Origin: Acanthochromis polyacanthus
Lineage: Eukaryota > Chordata > Actinopteri > Pomacentridae
NCBI RefSeq assembly: GCF_021347895.1
Contig: NC_067129.1
Coordinates: 29,487,690-29,551,689, forward strand
Direction of reading: 5' to 3'
DNA: 64,000 nt
The first letter of the stretch is position 1. Each line of letters starts with the position of its first letter. Positions 45,501 through 57,500 of this stretch are shown here, in pieces. The translations under genes and the position numbers were made by a program. The notes under the pieces were generated by a model, which was not told the DNA's origin, did no database searches, and saw only the letters and a list, made by a program, of their open reading frames with translations.

Positions 45501-48500
45501 GGATTCAAACCAAGAGCTCCAGTTTGAAGGCAGTCAGCCCGACCAGGTGAACTACACAACTCACAACACAACAGTGATTACAGACACTCTACTGAACACA
45601 ATAACTCCACACAAACACACCACCGTTCAGTTCAGTAGGCCTGCACTACCAACTTTATCCCAAACCATTAACCCTATCTTTCATATGTCCATCCTTCACG
45701 TCAACTGAGAAGCACCAGATCAACTCCATATTTAATCTGTGGAGGCAAAACAATCACAGCTAATGAGATTTCCTACGTGTCCAGACTTTAGGGACGTCCA
45801 GTATAATAACACATCCTGTGCAGCGCTGCTAATACAGCATGATGTCTTATAGCTGCGTCTGCCCTGCATCAGGACAGAAAATAAAAAGTCCGTACGTAAT
45901 GAAGGACCCTCACCTGTCCGTGGCTCCAGCCCACCTCTCCTCTTCCCTTCACACAGCTCTCCAGACGGATCGGACTTCCGGACACAAAGTGTTTGATCTC
46001 CATGCACATGCCGCTTCCCACGTTCCGGATCTGGAAGGAACACATGGAATAGTCCTGTTACACATCTGCTCTCAGCAGGGCGACGCCGTTTCCCAGCACC
46101 TCTTTCCTTTCGGGCACAAATGAAGCTGTGGACTCTGAGTCATCACCTTGTAAAGAGTTTTTTTTGTCTGTTTTATTATTTTTCTTTCTTTTCTATGCTA
46201 TTTCCATGTGGAGGCCCAGAGGCAGTTTGCCGCTGGGAAAAAGCAAAAAATCTGCACAATTGCAAACATGTTTCATCATCATTTCCTGTCCGGTGAGCTG
46301 CATATAGGACCAGAAAAAAAAGGTGTATTTTTACCATTTTATAGCTAAAGATAACTAAATGTTAATTAAACTTCTCTATTCTGGTGTTTTTGTGTGTGTA
46401 TTTTTCAGTTTTGACCATTTTATCGGGTGTCTTACATTAAAGCAGCTCAGATTCTGGCATTTAAATGAAGAAAAGTTCATTAATGATACACTCCATTTCC
46501 CAACCTGTTGCTCTGTGAGTTGGTTAAAGAGCCTTTAGGCGTTTCAAAGTTTCCCAGAAAACTGAATAGAAATTACAAATCGCTGACATTTTCAAACAAA
46601 AGCTGAAAATACACAGTTTTAACTTTGCTTTCTGCTGAGGAAGAGACTTTACACATTCTCTTTTGCTCTCATTTTGCCTCCTTTGCTTTGATACTTTTGT
46701 CTCTTGAAGTTTTGTTGTAATTTCTGAGGTGAGAACATTAGCGGATCTTTAAATAAACGCTGTCGAGCTGACATTTGACAGCGGTTAATTAGTGCTTCAT
46801 TAGATAACTTCATTACCCCACACAGCTGTCAGTCAGCAGAAAACATAAAGAGCATTTCTGAAAATAGTCTAAATGATGTTTAATTAATCCTTTTATTGCC
46901 ACTCCTTCTTTTGGTTTGTCATTACTGTTTATGCAAAACTGCTAAAAAAAAAAAAAAAACTGGTTTAAAAGATGTTCTGAAAAAGTTCTACTGACATCTT
47001 CATTGGGAGGTTTTCTTTTAGTTCCCAGAATGTTTTTCTTAAAGGCAGAATAACTAAAGATGTTCTAAGAGTGTTTGGCGAGAACGTTGTGAGAATGTTT
47101 CATAGAAGAACGTTCTATATCGTGTTCCTACAACAACAATCTCAAAACATCCTCAGAACACTGCAGCCAGAATATTCCACCTCTGTTAAAATATTTCAGT
47201 ACAGAAATGTATTATGAAGAACGTTCTGTCATCTAACGCCGTGGTACAACCCTTAAAATGTTTTCCAAATGCTGTGTTGAGAACATTGTTTCTTGTTATC
47301 ATTGTGGAAACGTCTTACAGAAGAACGTTCCATAATGTGTTCTCTCAACAAAAAGGTAAAATGTTCTGATCTTAATATATCAGATTACAGGAACATTTAA
47401 AAACATTCTATGTAAAAATAAACATTCTGTCATCTGAGGCATTGATAACATCTGGAGAACATTGTTTGAATGTTGGTTTTAGAACGTTCTTCTTTTGTTA
47501 TTACAGAACATAGTGAGAATGTTTTATAGAAGAACGTTCTATAATGTGTTCCCTCAATAACTTCCATAAAATGTTCACAGAACATTGCAGCCAGAATGTT
47601 CCACCTCTGTTTTATATCACAGTACAAGAACATCTTATAAAGAAGGTTCTGTCATCTAAGGCCTTAGTACAACCCTTAAAATGTTTTCCAAATGTTGTGT
47701 TGACACCAGTGTTTCTTTGTTATCATTTTGGAAACATTTCATGAAAGAACGTTCTATAATGTGTTTCCTCAACAAAAAGACAAAATGCTCTATCTGTAAT
47801 ATAACACATTACAGGAACTCTGGAAAATATAAAAATATTCTGTCTTCTGAGGCCTCGATAATATCTGGAGAATATTTTCAAATGTTTGGTTTGAGAACGT
47901 TCCTCCTTTGTCATCCTGGAACATCATCTGTGTTCTTGACAACATTCTCTCAGTTCAATTTTGACCTCATTTAAACATTGCTGGAAATGAAAAGTATCCT
48001 TAAAGCATTCTTTAAACTCCAGATTTTAAATTTAGAACATCTTTAGAACTTCTAAGCGACATCTCCCAATGTTGTGGGAACGTTCCCTGCTGGCTGGGAT
48101 CACATATTTTTTCTACACTATGTTCCCAACATGTTCTCCATGAACTCCTCCAGCTCTCACCTCTCCCCAGGCAGCAGCCGGAGGTTCCACCGGTGGGTAG
48201 TGTTTGGGCAGATCCCAGGCCACCTCGCTCATGAACCACTTGAAGCTCTTGCAGTTGAGTCGGTTCCTCAGTTCCTTCTGGACCGTCATGTCTCCGGCCG
48301 ACAGGTGGCGGTACTCGGGTCGACGCTGGTAGACGTACTCGGCGTATTCGTCCATCCAAACCTCTGCAACGCGCTTCAGGTTCTGGAATCACAGAGATTT
48401 TATATTTTAGTCACACTTTTAAATGACAGATTAGGTGTTTATCTGACAATTGACCCTTCGTTAAGCCCCTCCCACAAATGGCTACTGTCCAATCCTACCT

Positions 48501-51500
48501 TAGCAACTGTAACTAGGCACGAGAGGTCTGTCAAGCTTTCAGCAGAAGACAATATGCCGAAGCGGTGTGCGTACGGTACTTGCAAGTCCGACACTCGTTA
48601 TCCGCAAAGTTTGGAGGGTGGTGTTGATTTTTTTGCATTCCCCAAGCCAAAGACAGAAGAAGAAAGGTGCCGCGTGTGGATTAAGCAGTGTGGGAGACCG
48701 CATGATCAGCTGAATCCCTCCAAAACCAATAAGAACCAATAGTATGTGTCGGTAAGTTGCTAACTAACATTAGCTAACCGTAGCTCTGTGTGTTAGGTCA
48801 GATAACATTAGCAAAGAAAGATGTCTCAATGGAAGGTTACTTCTCTTAAAACTTGAGCTACTGTGTATTATTTGAGCAAAATAAATACTGTTGATATATA
48901 GAGACAACTTCTGACATACTGATATCTTTAAGCATTTTGTGGACGGATGCCCTACAACTGAATAAAAAAGTGACACCTCAGACCTGTCAAATCCAAATAG
49001 ATAATGATCTTTATGTACTTTTATTACACGATAGCGACTGTATGCAACATAGAGCTCATTGTACAGTACCTCATCTTCCTAAATATGATCCTACCTGCTT
49101 CCTTTGTAGCAGCAATCTACGGGTGTCCGCCTACGCTCACGTCTGGCTTTGGCAACAACAACACATGAGATCTGTACTGCATTAATGTTGTAACCCCTTG
49201 GTTCGTGCCACTGTTGTGGCAAACTTGTGCAAGATACTGCTGGGCTTTGCTGTGCCTTAATGAGATCAAGTGTATAGATCAGCCCCACTATATGTGAGCA
49301 ATATCCTGGCGCGCTGTAAACAAACACAAACTTAGTGTAGCAAGAAATGGGCAGACACATGATAATGACAGTTGACATAACATTAATTTAAATGTATATA
49401 ATACATATCGGCTTACCCTGCTGTACAAGAACATTGCTGTTCTTGTATATGATTATTTTTGACGTGAAGTGACAATACATGGGGTGTTTGGCGCTTACAC
49501 TGAGATCTGTGCGCTTTTCCCTCTATTTTAACATCCTCTTTATTTGCACTCCGCCAACATTTAATTTGGTGAATGTAGTTCTCAAAAGCATATTGGAGAC
49601 CCTTCTGTCTGCTTCTCTCTGATATCGCTGTAGAATATGTCCAGAAATTTGCACATATCTCCTGAGAAATATCACTCACTGGTACCGCTAAAAACTCCAT
49701 ATTTCATGCTCGGAGGGAAAGCTTGACAGGCGTAGCAACAGTAACCAAGGGGGGCGGGGCTTAGCGAAGGGTCAATTAATGACGTTTAGGGAATAATACA
49801 GTAAGTTTCCAAAATTACAGCAGCTGTTGATAATTAGCTTTGCAGAGATACAGTGATGATATTTGTGTGACCTTTGATTAATTAGCATGAACTGGGCAAC
49901 AAAGGACTTCTATGTGTCATTGGGTTAGATACCAGTTTGTCTTAAACACATCACTGCTAATCAGAGGTCAATAACCACCACATAAGTCTTTGTCATGGTG
50001 CCTCTTGGTAGCTAAACTCCACCACTGCTCTCTGGTTCAAACAAACCATATAGTTTTTGCCAAATTTTAAAATAAGACAGGTAGAATAAAGTGATTTTGA
50101 TGAAATATCCAGATTTTTAACCTGGATTCAATTGTTTTTCCCAGCAAAAGTTACACCAGATAATTCTTTCTGTTTCTACACTTTTGATTAACCTGATTTG
50201 GGCAACAGAAGGCTACATTACATGTCATTGGGTTGCAGGATTTTGTCAAACTCAGTCCCAGTTTGTCTTAAACACATGGATCCTATTCAGAGGTCATTAC
50301 CCACCATATATGTCTTTGTCATAGTGCCCCTTGCTAGCTAAACTCCCATAATCCTCTCTGGTTGGCAACATGAACTGTAGTCTGAGTGGCGCCTCCTCTG
50401 GTCTCTACAGTATTAAACAGGAAGACACTCAATCTCTACTAGCAACCTCTGAAGAACCTTAAAAGTAAAGAGCTGCCCTGGTAACGAAACAGATTCTGAG
50501 CCTGAACACCGCCAAGTTTGTCGTCGGCGCCTTTATGTAAATGTTGTGCTTCGTCTGCAGCGTCGGGGCCAATTCAGGGCCATCAGCATTCCACTGAGGC
50601 CGGTTTAAAGGCTGCTGGTCAGAATAATAATAAAAAACAGCACAAAACAAAAGTCAGTAACTTTCAGCCGAGCCAAACCAGAGTTCCAGGCTGCGGCCGT
50701 CGCATACACAATGAACGGAGTCGGATGATTTAGCGCTTTCACGCCGTTTCCCATTCTATGAAGGTACTTTGAGGAAAACAAAGGAAACTGAGCTCATTCT
50801 TCACAGCAGCACCTGCAGAGCTACGAGTGGCAGATAGGGAGCTTATTGCTGCCTCTGTGTGGTCTTCTGTTACCCACTGTAAAGAAAGAGTTGTGAACTA
50901 AAACGATGCCATTTGTTCCACTCGAATGCCGTGTAGATGAACAGTCTGCATGTGTGCAGGGATCGTGCATGTTTATTTGTGCACTCGAGCTATATCAGCT
51001 GAAGGTTAATGATGCAGTCAGGGACACATATGTTGTTTTTACTGAATGCGTTTGTGTATTTGCATGGAAAAGATGACAATTTAACACACATTTTAGCATT
51101 GCAGGAAACCAAATATGTAGTTTTCTTGAGTGAAATCCACCAAACAGTAATTAAGAAGAAGGCTTTCCTGATCAGATGTCAGTTTTATTTGGGCCAGAAC
51201 ATTTCTGGATTACATTTTCATTCATTTATTTAAGAGGAACTACCGACATAAATGAACTAACTCCTGGAGTGACTCTTTTGTCAACATATTGAGTCTGAAT
51301 GCAGCTTTCTTGTTCAAGATGTTTAATGAAGAAAAGAACAAAAAAGACAATTCTGTGGTTCTTTATTGGAGATTTGGTGTTTTGAAGCAAGGAACTAACA
51401 GTGAGGATACACTGACACTGATTAAGACACTGATTGTCTTCTATTAAATTTTGTGTCGTATCCTTTCATGTCAGTCTGCGTAGAATATCTCTATAGTAGA

Positions 51501-54500
51501 CTAATATTAGTATAATTAGTATAATTTTTATGTATGACGGTATCGTATGAAACATACTGCGTTATTGTTTGGAAACACATTATAAAATGTACTTGACAAT
51601 GAAAGAAGGATGTTCTCAATGCAACATTTGGAGAACTGTTTTAAAATGTTTTTAAGACCTCACACGTCAGAACGTTCTTTATAATACATTCCTGTACTGT
51701 GATGTTTTAAAAAAGGTGGAACATTACAGCAACAGTGTTTCCCTTTCTTAAAATATATCGCAGCACAGGAACGTCTTTATTTCAGCTGTTAATGTTTTGA
51801 GGATGTTTTCAAGATGTTGTTGAGGAAACAAATCATTAAAATCTATAAACTGTTGCCAAATTGAAACATGATAACAACGGAAGAACGTTATCATCAAACG
51901 TTTTTAGAACATCTTTTGTTTTCCAGCCCCTAAGAAGAACACTCTGGGAACTAGAAGAAAGCCTTCCACTAAAAACTTTTGCAGTCAAACCTGCTTCTCT
52001 AACCATCCCTGACTTGTTGACTTTCCTTATTCTGAGTCTCTCTAATGTGTTACCTTCTCCAGTCTGAGTGGAACCAGCTGTTCCAGAATCAACTGCACCT
52101 CATCACTGTAATCAAGACCTCCCCAAACATCCGGTTCTGTCAGATCACGGTCTGTCGATGCTTCTAGTTGTGTCTCATATTATCAAGTTCTTATTCTGCT
52201 TTGTTTTCTTTTTTGGTATTGTAGAACATTGTTCTCAAACCAACGTTCAGAAAATGTTTTGCAGATGTTAGATTACAGAACTTTTTTCATAATGAACATT
52301 TTCTGGCATTCCTGTAATGTGACACAATAAATATGGAACATTCTGCCTTTTTGTTGAGGGAACATGTTCTAGAACGTTCCCGCAATGATCACAAACGAAG
52401 GATGTTCTCAATGCAACATTTAGACGGCGTTTTCAAGATGTTGAGATGTCAGATGACAGAATGTTCTTTATAAGACGTTCCTGTACTGTGATATGTTAAA
52501 AAAGGCGGAACATTGTGGCTGCAACGTTCTGGAGATGTTCTGGGGATGTTGTCGAAGGAACACATTATGAAAACTATAAAATATTCCAGCAACGTTCCAC
52601 AGTGTTCAGTGATAAGAAATGAAGAACGCTTTCAGTCTAACAATGCTATCATCAAATATTTCTGGAACATCTTCAGCTATCTGACCTTTAAGAAGAACAT
52701 TCTAGAAACTAAAGGAAAACCTCCTGCTGGAACTTTCTCAGAGCATTTCTGGAATAGAAGTAAATCCCTTTATTTTAAGCAACCAGAGCTCTTTGTGTTA
52801 CATAAACAGCAGATCTACAAAAACCCAACACAGATCAGTTCTACCCACCACAAAATGCACCCCACTGCTGCGTTGTGACTCAGAACCTCCATATTATACT
52901 CTGAGAACATGCAGAAACTCTGTGACTGATGTGCTGCGTTGCATTTTGTGATGAACCGTGGAGGCGCCACGCGGTGAAGGATTACCTTTGCCAGGCTGAT
53001 CCCTCCGGGGACCTTGTAGGGGACGTACTTCCTGTAGATGTGTCCGACCCTGGAGCAAGGAATGTCCTCCATCCGGCCGCCGCACATCCACACCTGCAGA
53101 GAGGAAAAGAAAGAAAAACACTTTAAACCAGGCAAGTCTTATTTTAAGATTCAAAGACAGAGATTTGTGAAGAGGTGACGGAGCTGAAGGCAGCGGAGGA
53201 TCAAGGAGACGGAGACTGATGGCTAAATAAAAAGAACAGGGGAGCGCAGTGATGCTAACAGGCTGACAGATCCTGAGAGAAAAGTTAAGTTATGACTAGA
53301 TTCCACCTGAGCAGGACGGTCGGACGTGTCGAAGCTTGTTGGGACTTAAACGAAAACAGAGAAGGTTAAAGCTTTTCAGGAAATCTGAGCTTGTTATATC
53401 TTCACAGAGATGTTTAAAATGCTCTACTGAGTTTGTGTGAAGCTGCATCCTTTCTCCTACCTGTCTGTAAAGTACTTTGTAAACTCTGTTTTTGAATAAA
53501 GTCTCTGTTGTTATTGTTGTTGCTGTTGTGTTTGCTGTTGTTTGGTTATTCTAGTAATTTCTATTGTATCATTGCTGTTGTTATTGCTGTTGTTATTGTT
53601 GCTATTGTTGTTTTTGTTAGTTATTGCTGTTAATGTTGTTGTTGTTATTGTTGTTATTGCTGTTAATATTGCATTATTATCATTGTTGTTGTTACTGCTC
53701 TTGTTACTATTGTTATTATTGTTGTTGTTTTTAACATTGCTGTTATTGTAATTATCACTGTTGTTGTCATTGATGTTGTTATTGCTGTTGTTATTGTTGT
53801 TGTTTTGTTATTTTTATTGTCCTTGCTGTTATTATTGTTGATGTTGTTGTTGTTGTTGTTGTTATTGCCATTGTTATTATTGCTGTTCTTGCTGTTGTTA
53901 TTGTAATTATTGTTGTTTTTATTATTGTTCTTGTTGTTCTTGATGTTCTTGTTATTATTGTTTTTGTTATTTTTGTTGTTATTGCTGTGTTTGTTGTTGT
54001 TCCTGTTGTTATTGTTATTATCGTTGTTATTATTCTTGTTGTTGTTATTATTGCTTTTGTTAATGTTATTGTTGTTGTTTTATTAGTGTTATTTTATTAT
54101 TGCTGTTGTTCTTGTTATTATTGTTGTTATTTTGTTATTGCTGAGTTTATTGTTTTTCCTGTTGTTGTTGTCATTGTTGTCATTGTTCTTATTATTATTC
54201 TTTCTGTTCTTGTTGCTTTTGTTGTTGTTATTGTTGTTCTTCTTGTTGCTGTTGTTATTATTATTGTTGTTATTGTTGCTGTTCTTGTTGTCATTACTGC
54301 GTTTTGTTTCCTTCCACTCGTCTATCTGACACAACAAAGACGTCTCCTCATTTTAATCCTCCAGCTACGATAAAGACAACAGGGACGATTCTCTTACTCG
54401 GCTCACAGAGTTGAAAATAAAATATGAGAGGCTGTGAGAGCGACAAAGAAGAAGAAAGGAAGACTTAACGAGAGCAGACGAGATGGACAATAGGTTTTGT

Positions 54501-57500
54501 TCTTAGAGACAACAGCTGAAAGAAAACATGGATTTAAATGTGGAACAAAGCAACATAGGTATGAAGAGAGAGTGATGTTAGGATTCTGTTTCTGCAGAGT
54601 GGAGTCTGGACGTCAGAAGGTTGTAGTCCAGTCTACATGTGAACACTGAACCCCAAACTGTTCCTGATGGCAGCCATTAGTCTGTAAATGTGGGGAAAGT
54701 TTGCAGCAAGTTGCTAAATTAAAAAGGGACCATTTTATGCCTGATGGATTTTAGGAAAATATTTTGCAATTTGAGTTTCTAAAGTGACAGTTCAATTAAA
54801 TATTCACAGTAAAATGCATTTAAAACGTGTTGAAGCTTCACTACATGAGACACCATTGAAAGTTTCAAACAGAAGAATGTTGTGAATTTGTACAACTGGT
54901 GACAGAACGGTTGAAATTCTGGGTGCAAAACCTCCTCCACAGCCTTTTATTTTTCAAACTGACCGAAGTTTCAACACTTCTTCATCTTAATTGGAGTCAA
55001 AAATGACAAAAAACGTGAACTAAAGCCTTGTATTTATTGTAATTCATTGGATACAGCACAGTCTCCACAAAGTTACGTTCCTGTACAACTTAACTGCATT
55101 GCTTCAGTTTCGCTTCCTTCTGGCCAACCAGTCGTGTTCTGGATGAAGTGGGGATTGTCACCCTGAAGAGAAGCTTCAAACTTGCAGTGAAAATGTCGTA
55201 TTTTAACCCAAACCAAGTACTTCTGGTGCCTGGATTTGACAAAGCTTCTAACATTTAAACATTTCTAACAAAGCGTGGCATTTTTCTTGTAGTTTTGGTG
55301 CGTGAACCGAACACGAAAGCCACTGGTCTTTATGTCTCCATCCTTATTTCCTGCATCCTAATTTGGACTTTATCAATCTTTCTAAATGGATGTTCCCCTC
55401 AAAATGTAATTAAGATTTTACTTTAGTGATGAGTAACTTTGCAGAGACTTAAATTTAATATTGGACGATAAATCCAAATTTGGGAGTCGCTAAAGTTTGT
55501 AGAAACACCTCCAACACCATGTTCGAAACCAGGAAAAAAGACGTATATCAAAGTTACAGAGATTCAAGGCCTTAAAATTTGACAGAACACACATCTGTCA
55601 AAAGTGGAAATCAATATATTTATGTCAGAGATTGGAATTTGCTAAAAAAAAAAAAAAAAAAAAAAAAAAAAGATCCAGCTGCATTTTGCTAGAAGATCTG
55701 CAAAGAACTCTGCTTTTTTTCTCAGGTAAAATAATGAAATAATGTCTGTTAAATAACAAGATGGGTCACAGTTGCCCTTGAAAGTTTCTATCTTCTCTAA
55801 TTACAACATAAAATTGAATTACAGGATAATTCTCATTATTTAATAGCTACATCTGCATGCTTTCTAAATTCCAGTCTTTGAGACTTACTAACTGCATCAT
55901 TTAGCTTTATTCTATTTACTATATTTGACCTTTTGAGGCTCGAAGAAGTTGAGTTTGAGAACACAGTCATAAGTAATAGATGATAAAATACACATTCTAC
56001 AGTTCGCTTCATGGCATACAACACACACCACAGATATATTGATTATTGAAGCATCTCAGTAACTTCCTGAGCTGCATGTTTGACGTCTTCGAGCCTCTGA
56101 TGAGATAACAACCTTGGATCTACGCAGAAAAAAAAAACTTTCAAACCAGGAAGAAGAAAACAACCTCTGCAGAGCTAACCTGTAGATTATAAAAACTGGC
56201 ATGTTCTCAAGGATACGGGCTAACGGAGGCTGCAGGCCCGAAGTCCTGCAGGAGACAAACAAGATTAGGAAAGTAATTGAGTATTCATGATCCCAGGAGG
56301 ATGGTCCTCAAAGTTTGACCTTCAGCTAGCATCGCCACAACACCACAAGTTCAATACTAGAAATATGATGATCTGCTACTAGAGGAGAACTCTGTGTTGT
56401 TTTTAAACGTCTCAGACACTTAAAAGTGGCACTGACAACCTTTTAGCGACTAATTAAAAGGCAAATGATTCAAACTTTGAGAGCCAGATATCTTGAAACT
56501 TGCTACTCCATGACAGGAAGTTAGTTAGAGTCAAGAGTGAACCACTTAGCTCTCACTAAAACCTGATAACAACCTGTTATTGTTGTTATCATTGTTGTGA
56601 TATTTTTACTGGTGGTGTTATTGTTGTTTTTGTTGCTACTGATATTATTATTTTGTTCTTATTATAATTTCTGCTATTGGCATTATTATTGTTGTTGTTA
56701 TAGTTGTTGTTATTGTTATTATTGTTGCTATTACTGTTGTTGACACTATTATCATTATTGCTGTTTTTGTTGTTGCTGTCGTTGTTATTGTTGTTGCTGT
56801 TATTATTAGTTTTGTTGTTATTATTGTTTCTGTCACTGTTGTGAATGTTATTATCATTATTGTTGTTATTATTGCTGTTGCTGCAGCTGTTCTTTTTTCT
56901 GGTAATTGTTATTATTGTTGTTGTTGCTGTTGTTGTCGTTATTGTTGCTGTTACGGTTGTTGATGTTATTGTTATTGTTGTTGTTTTTGTTATTGCTGGT
57001 GTTGTTATTGTTGTTGTTATTATTGCTGCTGCTGTTATTGTTGTTATTGTTCTTGTTGCTAATATTATTGCTGTTGTTACTGTTGCTGTAATTATTAGCA
57101 TAATTGTTGTCGTTGTTGATGTTGCTGTTATTGTTGTTGTTGTTTTTATTATTATTGCTGTTGTTGTTGTTGGCTGAGGTTGAAGCTCAAATATAAATGA
57201 GTTCTAACCTGCTTCCTACACAACAGTTAGCTAAACCTTCTTTTAAAAAGATGCTAAATAAATAAAGTCTGTTTCAAAGCTGGAACATTTTCAAGCAGCT
57301 GCTAACGTCAGACTGTTGAAGCATCCAGGAATAAAGAAGTTCTGCTGTCCTCGTGTTGACATCGTTGTTGCTGCAACACAACCGGAGTCTGTTTTCTGTG
57401 TTGCAGAAGAAGAAGAAGAAGAAGAATCTGGGATCACATGAGCCTCAGCCGATGGAGAGAAGCTGCAGAACCACAGAAGTCACTCCGGCAGCATAAATAA

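Larger units (their letters stand above)
48451..49774. mobile_element. ISL2EU/IS4EU-like composite deletion derivative (1.32 kb)
   Basis: Terminal inverted repeats of about 23 bp: TGACCCTTCGTTAAGCCCC (left) and, reverse-complemented, TGACCCTTCGCTAAGCCCC (right). The 2-bp target duplication is AT (48449-48450, 49775-49776). The left half starts a THAP-domain gene on plus (48554); the right half starts a SWIM-finger gene on minus (49700). From memory, ISL2EU/IS4EU elements have AT duplications and encode a THAP-type transposase and a YqaJ-type nuclease-related protein; this copy would keep the 5' exon(s) of each and lack the rest. Lies in the galnt10 intron. Confidence 0.75.

Noticed and set aside
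46970..48100. CRISPR-like array
   Set aside because: Regular spacing, but units of about 212 bp are continuous repeats with no unique spacers, in a vertebrate-type genome.
48074..48742. 222-codon plus-strand frame
   Set aside because: Its first part is antisense of the galnt10 exon 48161-48382; only the last 62 codons (from 48554) are a real THAP fragment.
46970..52750. Glucocorticoid response elements (AGAACAnnnTGTTCT)
   Set aside because: Half sites are frequent, but the spacings I checked are 1 or irregular instead of 3.
53542..57177. Poly-Leu, poly-Val and poly-Asn frames
   Set aside because: Produced by TTG/TTA triplet tracts; no start context or domain, and they lie within a galnt10 intron.
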